From CAZVLQ01 sp964628185 (GTDB lineage: Bacteria; Pseudomonadota; Zetaproteobacteria; Mariprofundales; Mariprofundaceae), in assembly GCA_964628185.1 (NCBI GenBank), contig CAZVLQ010000010.1, forward strand, positions 1 to 64,000: 64,000 nucleotides of DNA, given 5' to 3'. Both the position numbers and the translations under genes were made by a program. Shown in pieces: positions 50,763 through 59,292 of the stretch; the stretch's first letter is position 1; every line of letters begins with the position of its first letter. The notes under the pieces were generated by a model that worked only from the letters and a program-made list of their open reading frames with translations, did not search any database and had not been told where the DNA came from.

Positions 50763-51226
50763 GCGCGATATTCACCCGTCTTGAACAGGCGCTCGCCTGG
50801 TCGCGCAAATATTCGTTATGGCCGTTTAATTTCGGTCTGTCCTGCTGTTTTGTTGAAATGATGACCGCTTTTACGCCAAGGCACGACATTGCCCGTTTCG
50901 GGGCCGAAATCATGCGCGGCTCGCCGCGCCAGTCTGACCTGTTGATTGTTTCCGGCACCGTGTTCATCAAGATGGCGCCGATGATCGTGCGCATGTACAA
51001 TCAGATGCTGGAACCGAAATGGGTCATCTCCATGGGCTCCTGCGCCAATTCCGGCGGTATGTACGATGTGTACAGCGTCGTTCAGGGGGTGGACCTGATC
51101 CTGCCCGTGGATGTCTATGTTCCCGGCTGCCCGCCCCGGCCGGAAGCACTCCTGCAGGGCCTGGTCATGCTTCAGGAAGCGATAGGCAAGGATCAACGGC
51201 CCCTCGGCCTGAGGGTTGAACCGTGA
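50729..51226 (+). CDS. nuoB: NADH-quinone oxidoreductase subunit B
   Basis: A 165-residue subunit holding cluster N2. The ligands are C39 and C40 in FGLSCCFVEMM, one in MGSCANSGGMY and one in VPGCPPRPEAL. I chose GTG 50729 because AAAGGAGGG sits five bases before it. The start is inside nuoA (34-base overlap). A longer frame to 50708 lacks a ribosome site. Confidence 0.95.
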   Translation: MESGQTRQGYLSAIFTRLEQALAWSRKYSLWPFNFGLSCCFVEMMTAFTPRHDIARFGAEIMRGSPRQSDLLIVSGTVFIKMAPMIVRMYNQMLEPKWVISMGSCANSGGMYDVYSVVQGVDLILPVDVYVPGCPPRPEALLQGLVMLQEAIGKDQRPLGLRVEP

Positions 51227-52923
51227 ACGCGGCAGGTGTCGCATTAATCGACCGATATGCTGCAAAAGCAAAAAACCTGTCCGCCGACGGCATCACGTCC
51301 TGCTACATCGCCCCGGAACATATCCTGGAAACCCTCAGCCATCTCAAACATGAAGCGGAACCCCGCTATGAAATGCTTTTTGATCTGTCGGCGATTGACG
51401 AATCCGGCCGGCAGGGAGGCTTTACGGTCTTCTACCATCTGTTTTCCCTGTCCGCCAACCGCTATCTGCGCCTGCTGGTCTCCCTCCCGGCGGAGCGACC
51501 CCGCCTGCCCTCGGCCTGCGGCATCTGGCCGGCCGCCAACTGGTATGAACGGGAGATCTACGACATGTTCGGCATTGAGGTGACGGACCATCCGAACCTG
51601 ACACGCATCCTGATGCCGGAATACTGGCAGGGATACCCGCTGCGCAAGGACCACCCCAACCGCGCCACCAGCATGCCGCCCTACGCCCTGCCGGAGGAAC
51701 GTTATCGGCGCATCATGGAAAGCTATCGTGCCGAGGACTACACGGAAATGGGGGAAAATGAAGGAGAAATGGTGCTCAATATCGGGCCCACGCATCCGGG
51801 CACTCACGGCCTGCTGCGCCTGATCGTGCATCTCGACGGCGAAGAAATCCGCGACGTGCGGCCCGACATCGGCTATCACCATCGCGGTGCGGAAAAGATC
51901 GCCGAACGCCAGACCTATCACGCCTATATTCCCTACACCGACCGCGTCGATTACCTGACCGGGGTATCTCATGAGCTACCCTACGTTTTGGCGGTGGAGC
52001 GCCTGGCCGGCGTCCACGTTCCCGCGCGCGCGCGGGCGATCCGCGTCATGTTGTGCGAAATGTTCCGCATCTCCAGCCACCTCGTCTGGATCGCCAGCTT
52101 CGGCCACGACACCGGCGCCATGGCGCCTCCGTTCTACGCCTTCCGCGACCGGGAATACCTGTTCGACGCCGTGGAACTGATTACCGGCGGTCGCATGCAC
52201 CCGGAGTTCTTCCGCATCGGCGGCGTGGCCCTTGATCTGCCGGCTGGATGGCATGAAGCGTTGCAGTCGTTTTTGCAGCGCATGCCCGCGGCCGTGGATG
52301 AATACGAGGCGCTGCTCACCAGGAATCCGATCTTTCGCGCCCGCACCCGCGACATCGGCAAGCTTACCACGGCGCAGGCCATCGACTGGGGGATGAGCGG
52401 CCCCAATCTGCGCGCCACGGGGCTTGCCTGGGATCTGCGCAAGGCCCGGCCCTACAGCGGCTATGAGCACTATGATTTCGAGATACCGACTGCAAGTGAA
52501 GGGGATGCCCTGGCCAGAACCGAGGTGCGTTTTGAGGAGATGCGTCAGAGCCTGCGCATTATTGAGCAGGCCGTGAAAAACATGCCGGCAGGTCCCGTGC
52601 TCAGCGATGAGGCACGCTTCGCCTTTCCGCGCAAGGAGCAAACGCTTGAAGACATCGAAACGCTGATCCATCACTTCATCGCCGTGGGAGAGGGCATGCG
52701 CTTCCCTGCCGGCGACAGCATGGCCGTTACCGAATGCCCCAGGGGAATGACCGCTTATTACGTCGTCAGCGACGGCGCCGAACATCCGTACCGTCTGCGA
52801 ATCCGTACACCGTCATTTCCACATATCCAGGCGCTTCCGCTCATGGCCAGGGGCCACCTGCTCGCCGACCTGATCGCTATCCTCGGCTCCATCGACTATG
52901 TCCTGTCGGATCTGGACCGCTGA
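51223..52923 (+). CDS. nuoCD: NADH-quinone oxidoreductase subunit C/D fusion
   Basis: A 566-residue fusion. Residues 1-170 are NuoC (30-kDa, with ANWYEREIYDMFGI and RILMPEYWQGYPLRKDHP). Residues 185-566 are NuoD (49-kDa, with NIGPTHPGTHGLLRL, DIGYHHRGAEK and the quinone-pocket tail DYVLSDLDR). NuoC and NuoD fused into one chain is also seen in Enterobacteria and some other groups. GTG 51223 overlaps the nuoB stop. NuoD forms the quinone site with NuoB. Confidence 0.96.
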   Translation: MNAAGVALIDRYAAKAKNLSADGITSCYIAPEHILETLSHLKHEAEPRYEMLFDLSAIDESGRQGGFTVFYHLFSLSANRYLRLLVSLPAERPRLPSACGIWPAANWYEREIYDMFGIEVTDHPNLTRILMPEYWQGYPLRKDHPNRATSMPPYALPEERYRRIMESYRAEDYTEMGENEGEMVLNIGPTHPGTHGLLRLIVHLDGEEIRDVRPDIGYHHRGAEKIAERQTYHAYIPYTDRVDYLTGVSHELPYVLAVERLAGVHVPARARAIRVMLCEMFRISSHLVWIASFGHDTGAMAPPFYAFRDREYLFDAVELITGGRMHPEFFRIGGVALDLPAGWHEALQSFLQRMPAAVDEYEALLTRNPIFRARTRDIGKLTTAQAIDWGMSGPNLRATGLAWDLRKARPYSGYEHYDFEIPTASEGDALARTEVRFEEMRQSLRIIEQAVKNMPAGPVLSDEARFAFPRKEQTLEDIETLIHHFIAVGEGMRFPAGDSMAVTECPRGMTAYYVVSDGAEHPYRLRIRTPSFPHIQALPLMARGHLLADLIAILGSIDYVLSDLDR

Positions 52924-52926
52924 ACG

Positions 52927-53406
52927 ATGGAAGACCTGAAACAACTGACGGAACGTCTGGCGGCTCTCCCCCTCCGCCATCCCGAGCGCCGGGCCGCAAG
53001 CGTGGAGGTTATGCGCCTGCTCCAGGCCCGGCGTGGCTGGCTGGACGATGCCGCGGTTGAAGAAGCCGCCGGAATCACCGGCCTGTCCACTACCGAGATT
53101 GAAGAACTCGCCACCTTCTACAGCCTGATTTTCCGCCGGCCCATGGGTCGCCATGTGCTGCAGGTATGCGACAGCGTCTGCTGCGCCATGCAGGGTGCGC
53201 AGGAATGCATGGCGCATCTTGGCCAACGCCTGGGCATGGAAGCCGGCCGGCTTGCCCTGGACGGTAAGTTGACGGTGTTGCCCAACATCTGCCTCGGACT
53301 TTGCGACAAGGCTCCGGCCGTCCTGCTGGACGGCGAGGCTATCGCCCCGATCAACAATGAAAAGCTGGACGAAATACTGGATCGTCTGGCCCGTGAAAAA
53401 CCATGA
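52927..53406 (+). CDS. nuoE: NADH-quinone oxidoreductase subunit E
   Basis: A 159-residue thioredoxin-like subunit with [2Fe-2S] cluster N1a. The ligands are in QVCDSVCCAMQG (C-x4-C, with an additional adjacent Cys) and NICLGLCDKAPAV (C-x3-C). The N-terminal helices carry the usual LLQARRGWLDD and GLSTTEIEELATFYS. It starts three bases after nuoCD and overlaps nuoF by four. Confidence 0.94.
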   Translation: MEDLKQLTERLAALPLRHPERRAASVEVMRLLQARRGWLDDAAVEEAAGITGLSTTEIEELATFYSLIFRRPMGRHVLQVCDSVCCAMQGAQECMAHLGQRLGMEAGRLALDGKLTVLPNICLGLCDKAPAVLLDGEAIAPINNEKLDEILDRLAREKP

Positions 53407-54677
53407 GGGTATTGACCCGGCATTTCAGGAAGGACGGGCGGCCGCCGACGCTTGAAGAATACCGGGCGACGGGCGGCTACGGGAGCCTTGAAACCGCCTT
53501 CGGTATGCCGCCGGAAGCAATTATTTCAATGGTGGAAGCAGCCGATCTGTATGGCCGCGGCGGCGCGGGTTTTCCCTGCGGCGTCAAGTGGCGTCTGCGG
53601 GGAATGGATGCGCCCCGGCCACGTTATCTGATCTGCAATCTGGATGAGTCCGAACCGGGCACTTTCAAGGACCGTTATCTGCTTTACGGCAATCCGCAAC
53701 TGTTGATCGAGTCCATGATCGTGTGCGCCTACGCCCTGCAGGCGGATCGCGCCTTTGTCTATGTACGCGGCGACTATGAACAGGGTGCGAAGCGCCTTGA
53801 ACAGGCGATAAGCGAGGCCGTGAAAGCGGGATTGCTTGGGCATAATATCCTCGGCAGCGGTTTCAGCATGGAGCTTGAGGTGCACATCAGCGCCGGCCGC
53901 TATATTTGCGGTGAGGACAAGGCCCTGGCCAACGCCATGGAAGGGCGACGCCCCAATCCACGCCACAAGGTGCCGCATCTGAGTGAAAAAGGGCTGTGGG
54001 GCCAGCCCACAACGGTCAACAACATCGAAACCCTCGTCAATGTGCCATACATCATTCTGCACGGCGCTGAGGGGTTCAAGGGACTTGGCGTTAACGGCGG
54101 CAGCGGCACCAAGCTGTACGCCGTAAGCGGCCGGATCAATCGGCCCGGCCTGTATGAACTGCCGACCGGCACAACCGCCGGAGAACTGATCCTTGAACAT
54201 GCGGGGGGCGTGCCGGAGGGCCGGAATCTGCTCGGCTTTCTGCCCGGAGGAAGTTCATCGGGTTTTCTGCTTCCCGGGCAGCTTGATCTGCCTCTGGACT
54301 TCAAAGTCCTCGCCGAGGCCGGAACCGTGCTCGGGACCGGAGCCGTGATCGTGCTGGATGACGCGACATGCCCGGTCAGGTTTGTATTGAATCTCATGCG
54401 TTTCTTTGCGCGCGAATCCTGCGGCTTCTGCACGCCCTGCCGCGACGGATTCCCCTACGCCGTGGATATCGTGGAACGCATTGAACAGGGCGAGGCTTGC
54501 CTGGATGATCTTGATCTGTTGCGTGATTTATGCGGCAATATCGGTCCGGATGCCTTCTGCGTCTTCGCCCCGGGCGGCGTCATGCCGCTTAAGAGCAGTC
54601 TTCGCTGTTTTGGCGACATTTATGAGCGGCATATCCGAGAGAAAGGCTGCCCCTTCGGCGCTGGGTGGCGGGCATGA
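53403..54677 (+). CDS. nuoF: NADH-quinone oxidoreductase subunit F
   Basis: A 424-residue FMN- and NADH-binding subunit. GRGGAGFPCGVKWR near residue 51 binds NADH/FMN, and CNLDESEPGTFKDR follows. AGRYICGEDKALANAMEGRR is present, and cluster N3 is held in ESCGFCTPCRDG plus a later Cys. In the NADH-binding block the usual ICGEETAL reads ICGEDKAL, a small but unusual change. Overlap with nuoE and nuoG is four bases each. Confidence 0.95.
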   Translation: MRVLTRHFRKDGRPPTLEEYRATGGYGSLETAFGMPPEAIISMVEAADLYGRGGAGFPCGVKWRLRGMDAPRPRYLICNLDESEPGTFKDRYLLYGNPQLLIESMIVCAYALQADRAFVYVRGDYEQGAKRLEQAISEAVKAGLLGHNILGSGFSMELEVHISAGRYICGEDKALANAMEGRRPNPRHKVPHLSEKGLWGQPTTVNNIETLVNVPYIILHGAEGFKGLGVNGGSGTKLYAVSGRINRPGLYELPTGTTAGELILEHAGGVPEGRNLLGFLPGGSSSGFLLPGQLDLPLDFKVLAEAGTVLGTGAVIVLDDATCPVRFVLNLMRFFARESCGFCTPCRDGFPYAVDIVERIEQGEACLDDLDLLRDLCGNIGPDAFCVFAPGGVMPLKSSLRCFGDIYERHIREKGCPFGAGWRA

Positions 54678-56959
54678 GCTTTTTCTATCTCGACGAGCGC
54701 AAAATCCCGTTTACCGAGGGTGACAATATCCTCAAGGCCGCCCTTGAGGCGGGTGTCGCCATTCCGCATTTCTGCTATCACGCGGCCCTGGGCAGCCTTG
54801 GCGCCTGCCGCCTGTGCGCGGTTGAAATCCCGCAAGACAAAAAGGGGAAAGGGCCACGCGTCACCATGTCCTGCCTGGAGCCCGCCCGCGAGGGTATGCG
54901 GGTTTCACTCAGCGCCGCTCAGGCGGTGCGGGCCAGGCAGGGGGTCATCGAGATGCTGATGACCAATCACCCCCATGACTGCCCCGTCTGCGATGAAGGC
55001 GGGGAATGCCACCTGCAGGATATGACCGTGGCCTGCGGTCCCGCCTATCGCCGCTACCGCGGCCGCAAGCGCACCTTTCCAAACCAGGACCTCGGCCCGC
55101 TGGTGCATCACGAAATGAATCGCTGCATCACCTGCTACCTCTGCACGCGCTTTTACCGGGACTATGCCCTGGGAACCGATCTGGGCGCGATGCGGCTGAG
55201 AAACGAGATGTACTTCGGGCGCTTTACGGATGGCCCGCTGGAAAGCCCGTTCGCAGGCAACCTGGTGGAAATATGCCCCACCGGCGTATTCACGGACAAG
55301 GTGTTCCGGCGCTCTTTCGCCCGTGTGTGGGACCTGGAGACCGCACCATCCATCTGTCCGCATTGCAGTGTGGGCTGCAACATCCTGCCGGGTGCGCGCC
55401 AGGGCACATTAAGGCGGGTGCGCAACCGCCATCATCCCGACATCAACCGCTATTTTATATGCGACCGGGGCCGTTACGGCCACGCCTACAGCGAACATCC
55501 CGGGCGACCCCTCCTTGCACATATAAACGGAGTTATAACCGACCATGAAGCCGCGCTCAGTGCCGCCGCCGAATACGTGCGCAAGGCAGGAAAGGCCCTG
55601 GGGGTGCTGGCATCCGCACGCGAGGATCTGGAATGCCTGGCAATAATGAATCACCTCGCCCGGAAAACGGGCGGTATCTTCGCGGCTTTTTCCGACCCCG
55701 CGACCGAAGCCGCCACCGAAGCGGCTGTAGCTTGTTTGCGGGAAAACGGACCCGCACCCTGTCTTGCGGAAATCGAGCAAAGCGATGCGGTGCTGGTCGT
55801 CGGCGATCTCACCGGCCATGCCCCGATGATGGACCTGGCCGTCCGTCAGGCCGTCAGTCATGAGGCCAGCCTGGCCCTGCTGCACAGCACGCCCGCGCCC
55901 CTGGCCCGTTTTTGCTCGCTGGATGCACTGCTTCCTCCCGGGGAAATACCGGCATGGATGGATGGCCTCTACGGGCTGTTGAAGGATAAAAAAGCCCCCG
56001 GCGGCGATGACCGGGCGACATTCGCCACGGCACTGCTCGGGGCCGGGCGGCCACTGTTTCTGGGGGTCGCCGAGGCCATGGGCGTGGATGCCATTCATGC
56101 CATGACAAGACTCGCAGCCGCATCGAAAGGACGGGTCGCTTTCGCTCTTCCCGGACCCGATGCCTGTGGCGCCGCCCTGTTTCATCCCGTCGGCGGCGCC
56201 GAAGCCCTGCTTGATGCCATCGAAGCGGGAAGGGTCAAGGCCCTTCTTGTTGCGGGGCAGGACCCCGTCGGCAGTGGCCCACTGGCTGGTCGCTGGCAAA
56301 AGGCATGCGGGAAACTGGATACCCTGATCGTTCTTGATTGCATCAATACGGCCACGGTGCGCGCGGCGGATATACTGCTGCCGGTCGCCGCCTGGGCCGA
56401 GCGGAGCGGCATCTTCGTTAACTACGAAGGCAGGGTGCAGGCCTTCGGAAAGGCTTACGAACGCCATCCGCCATTGCCCGCCGGCGCTGAGACAATCCGG
56501 AATATTGCGCAACTGCTCGGTCTTGATCCGCCGGATGCCACGGCGCTGCTGCATGCGGCCATGCCGGGCTTTTGCATTCCGCTTCCCGGAGACCCTGGCA
56601 GGCATGCCCCGGCCATCTTCTTCCCGGCCCGCCGCCGATCCGTCCGGAGCAAACCGAAAACCGGCGACTGGCAGGCGGCCCTGTGCACATGGTATGGCGA
56701 GGATGCGCTGGCCGGATTCGCACCGGACCTTGCCGGCCTCGCCCCGAAAAATGTCGTCCGCATGTCAGCGCATGCAGCCGGCTCCATCGGCGCCGGCAAC
56801 GGCGCGCGCCTGGTGCTGCGCGGCGGATCGGGAAGCGTGGAAATGAAACTTGTCCACGATCCGGCCATGGCGGAAAGCGCCGTCGGCCTTTCCCGGCAGG
56901 CCTTGTCCGCGATCGGCGCCGCCCATGGCGATTTCATTCGGATCGAGGCGGCCATATGA
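54674..56959 (+). CDS. nuoG: NADH-quinone oxidoreductase subunit G
   Basis: A 761-residue iron-sulfur subunit. The N-terminal ferredoxin domain has CYHAALGSLGACRLC. The His-ligated cluster N5 is in HDCPVCDEGGECHLQD, and N4 in CITCYLCTRF with a later CPTG. CPHCSVGCN followed 27 residues later by CDRGRYG gives C-x2-C-x3-C-x27-C, the site of the extra cluster N7. The remaining 500 residues have the molybdopterin-oxidoreductase fold without the cofactor. I chose ATG 54674, overlapping the nuoF stop (ATGA). Confidence 0.94.
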   Translation: MSFFYLDERKIPFTEGDNILKAALEAGVAIPHFCYHAALGSLGACRLCAVEIPQDKKGKGPRVTMSCLEPAREGMRVSLSAAQAVRARQGVIEMLMTNHPHDCPVCDEGGECHLQDMTVACGPAYRRYRGRKRTFPNQDLGPLVHHEMNRCITCYLCTRFYRDYALGTDLGAMRLRNEMYFGRFTDGPLESPFAGNLVEICPTGVFTDKVFRRSFARVWDLETAPSICPHCSVGCNILPGARQGTLRRVRNRHHPDINRYFICDRGRYGHAYSEHPGRPLLAHINGVITDHEAALSAAAEYVRKAGKALGVLASAREDLECLAIMNHLARKTGGIFAAFSDPATEAATEAAVACLRENGPAPCLAEIEQSDAVLVVGDLTGHAPMMDLAVRQAVSHEASLALLHSTPAPLARFCSLDALLPPGEIPAWMDGLYGLLKDKKAPGGDDRATFATALLGAGRPLFLGVAEAMGVDAIHAMTRLAAASKGRVAFALPGPDACGAALFHPVGGAEALLDAIEAGRVKALLVAGQDPVGSGPLAGRWQKACGKLDTLIVLDCINTATVRAADILLPVAAWAERSGIFVNYEGRVQAFGKAYERHPPLPAGAETIRNIAQLLGLDPPDATALLHAAMPGFCIPLPGDPGRHAPAIFFPARRRSVRSKPKTGDWQAALCTWYGEDALAGFAPDLAGLAPKNVVRMSAHAAGSIGAGNGARLVLRGGSGSVEMKLVHDPAMAESAVGLSRQALSAIGAAHGDFIRIEAAI

Positions 56960-57918
56960 ACGCCGCACAATGGCTGTTCACGCTGTCGGGGCTCGTCCTG
57001 GTGCTCACCGGCCTGCTGATTACCGTTGCCCTGCTGATCTATGCCGAGCGCCGCATTCTGGGCCTGCTTCAGGACCGTTATGGTCCCAACCGGGCAGGCC
57101 CCTTCGGCCTCCTGCAACCCTTCGCCGACGCCTTCAAGCTTCTGACCAAGGAATCATTCACGCCGCCCTTCGCCGACGGACCGGTGTACAACATCGCACC
57201 CCTGATCATTCCGCTGACCGTCCTGCTGAGTTTCGCGGTCGTGCCCGCCGGAGAAGGATGGTGGCTCACCGACATGAATATCGCCCTGCTGTTCGTGCTG
57301 GCCCTGTCTTCCCTGTCCGTCTACAGCGTTATGCTGGGCGGCTGGGCCTCCAACAACAAATACTCCCTGCTCGGAGCCTTGCGCGTGGCGGCGCAGATGA
57401 TCAGCTATGAACTCCCCATGGGACTGGCCCTGGTCGGCGTCGCCCTGCTGGCCGGTTCCTTCAGCCTGGTGGATATCGTGGCCGCCCAGGACATCCCCTT
57501 TATACTGCTACAACCGGCCGGGTTCCTGATTTTCCTGATTGCCGGCGTCGCCGAGGTCAACCGTCTCCCCTTTGATTTGCCCGAGGCGGAAAACGAACTG
57601 ACCAGCGGCTACAATACCGAGTATGGGGGAATCAAGTTCGGATTTTTCTATCTGGGAGAATACATGGGGGTCTTGCTCATCGCCGCCCTGATCACGGTCC
57701 TGTTTCTGGGCGGCTGGCACGGCCCCTGGCTTGCCGGCGTGGCATGGTTCACGATCAAGGTACTGGCCCTGATCTTCGTGTTTTTCTGGCTGCGTACCAG
57801 CCTGCCGCGCTTTCGTTACGATCAGTTAATGGCTTTCGGGTGGGTCATTCTCCTGCCGGCCGCCCTGTTGAATCTTCTTGTCACCGCCCTGGCGGGATTG
57901 TACTGGATGGGGGCGTAA
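56956..57918 (+). CDS. nuoH: NADH-quinone oxidoreductase subunit H
   Basis: A 320-residue membrane subunit with eight helices, forming the quinone chamber. AERRILGLLQDRYGPNRAGP near residue 30, then FADAFKLLTKE, EVNRLPFDLPEAENELTSGY and RTSLPRFRYDQLMAFGW are fully conserved NuoH segments. ATG 56956 overlaps the nuoG stop codon. The open frame continues far upstream in the nuoG region, but only from here is it homologous. Confidence 0.96.
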   Translation: MNAAQWLFTLSGLVLVLTGLLITVALLIYAERRILGLLQDRYGPNRAGPFGLLQPFADAFKLLTKESFTPPFADGPVYNIAPLIIPLTVLLSFAVVPAGEGWWLTDMNIALLFVLALSSLSVYSVMLGGWASNNKYSLLGALRVAAQMISYELPMGLALVGVALLAGSFSLVDIVAAQDIPFILLQPAGFLIFLIAGVAEVNRLPFDLPEAENELTSGYNTEYGGIKFGFFYLGEYMGVLLIAALITVLFLGGWHGPWLAGVAWFTIKVLALIFVFFWLRTSLPRFRYDQLMAFGWVILLPAALLNLLVTALAGLYWMGA

Positions 57919-57922
57919 GGCG

Positions 57923-58462
57923 ATGAATTCCGCCGCGGGCGGCGTCATGATGCGAATGTGGCTTTCCCTGTGGGCCACGCTGCGGCATAGCTGGAGGCGG
58001 CGCGAAACCGTGCTGTATCCGGAGGTTAAACGCTCCCTGCCGGCGCGCTGGCGCGGACGCATCGTGCTCACGCGCGATCCGGACGGGGAGGAGCGTTGCG
58101 TGGCCTGTTATCTGTGCTCGGCTGTTTGCCCGGTGGACTGTATTACCCTGCAGGCGACGGAAAGCGATGGCGGACGGCGCTATCCGGAGAGCTTCCGCAT
58201 TGATTTTGCCCGTTGCATCTTCTGCGGACTTTGTGAGGAGGCCTGCCCGACCCTGGCCATCCAGCTTACGCCTGATTTTGAAATGTGCGAATACGGCCAT
58301 GATGACCTCATTTACGAGAAGGACCGCCTGCTGATCAACGGCACGGGCAAGGATACCGCATATGATTTCTATCGCCACGCCGGCATCGCCACGCCCGGCA
58401 AGGATTTGGGCGCGGGTGAGCAGGAAAAGGCCCCCGTGGACCGTGACTCAAATCTGCCGTAA
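57923..58462 (+). CDS. nuoI: NADH-quinone oxidoreductase subunit I
   Basis: A 179-residue subunit with two [4Fe-4S] clusters, N6a and N6b. The cysteine sets are CVACYLCSAVCPVDC and CIFCGLCEEACPTLA. The N-terminal amphipathic part has EVKRSLPARWRGRIVLT, and EYGHDDLIYEKDRLL follows the second set. Preferred start is ATG 57923, four bases after nuoH. The earlier frame start lies inside nuoH and is not conserved. Confidence 0.94.
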   Translation: MNSAAGGVMMRMWLSLWATLRHSWRRRETVLYPEVKRSLPARWRGRIVLTRDPDGEERCVACYLCSAVCPVDCITLQATESDGGRRYPESFRIDFARCIFCGLCEEACPTLAIQLTPDFEMCEYGHDDLIYEKDRLLINGTGKDTAYDFYRHAGIATPGKDLGAGEQEKAPVDRDSNLP

Positions 58463-58475
58463 GGGGAATCGCAGC

Positions 58476-58991
58476 ATGTATGAAGCCGTTTTTTACGCCA
58501 CCGCCGCCATTGCGATCGCCACCGCGCTGGCCGTGCTGTTTATCCGCCATCCCGTGCACGGCGCCCTCTATCTCATCGTATCCATTCTGGCCCTGGCCGT
58601 GCTGTATTTTCTTCTGGGGGCGCCATTGCTGGCCGCCCTGCAGGTGATGCTCTATGCGGGCGCCATCATGGTGCTGTTCCTGTTCCTGATGATGGTGATG
58701 AACCTGCGTCCCGGCCGGGATCTCACGGCTATTTTTGGCCGCTGGCGGCTGGTGCTGGCGCTCTCCCTTGTCCTGCTGGGCGAGCTTTTCGCCCTTCTGG
58801 CGATGGCGCCCGGGGGCCTGCTGCATGAATCGATCATGATCGGGCCCAAAGCCGTGGGGCAATCCATGTTCGGACCCTATCTCCTCGCCGTGGAACTGGC
58901 GGCGATATTGCTGCTGGCCGCGCTGGTTGGCATTATCTACCTGAGCCGAAGCATCAGAAAAAGGCATGGAGCGGGATATGATCCCCGTTAG
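58476..58991 (+). CDS. nuoJ: NADH-quinone oxidoreductase subunit J
   Basis: A 171-residue membrane subunit with five helices. FIRHPVHGALYLIVSILALAV in the first third and LQVMLYAGAIMVLFLFLMMVMNL in the middle are typical of NuoJ. ATG 58476 follows an AAGGGG box about ten bases before it. It overlaps nuoK by 14 bases. Confidence 0.93.
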   Translation: MYEAVFYATAAIAIATALAVLFIRHPVHGALYLIVSILALAVLYFLLGAPLLAALQVMLYAGAIMVLFLFLMMVMNLRPGRDLTAIFGRWRLVLALSLVLLGELFALLAMAPGGLLHESIMIGPKAVGQSMFGPYLLAVELAAILLLAALVGIIYLSRSIRKRHGAGYDPR

Positions 58992-59292
58992 CCACAGCCT
59001 CATAATCAGCGCCGCCCTGTTCGTGATCGGCATAAGCATCGTGGCGGTCAGGCGCGAACTGCTGTTTGTGCTCATGGGGCTGGAGGTCATGTTCAACGCA
59101 GCCGGACTGGCGGCGATCGCCGCGGGCCAGCGCTGGGGCGGCGCGGACGGGCAGGTGCTGACCATCTTCCTGATCACCGCCACCGCATCCGAACTGGTTG
59201 TCGCCCTGGTCCTTATCTTTCTTGCCTACCGGCAGACAGGCGCCGTACGCGTGGAAGACATCACCCGGCTGCGCGATCGGGGCGCTTCATGA
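58978..59292 (+). CDS. nuoK: NADH-quinone oxidoreductase subunit K
   Basis: A 104-residue membrane subunit with three helices. The conserved membrane Glu lies in ELLFVLMGLEVMFNAAGLA, with a second in TASELVVALVLIF. Both belong to the proton path. I preferred ATG 58978, preceded by GGAG; ATG 58966 would add four codons. It overlaps nuoL by four bases. Confidence 0.94.
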   Translation: MIPVSHSLIISAALFVIGISIVAVRRELLFVLMGLEVMFNAAGLAAIAAGQRWGGADGQVLTIFLITATASELVVALVLIFLAYRQTGAVRVEDITRLRDRGAS

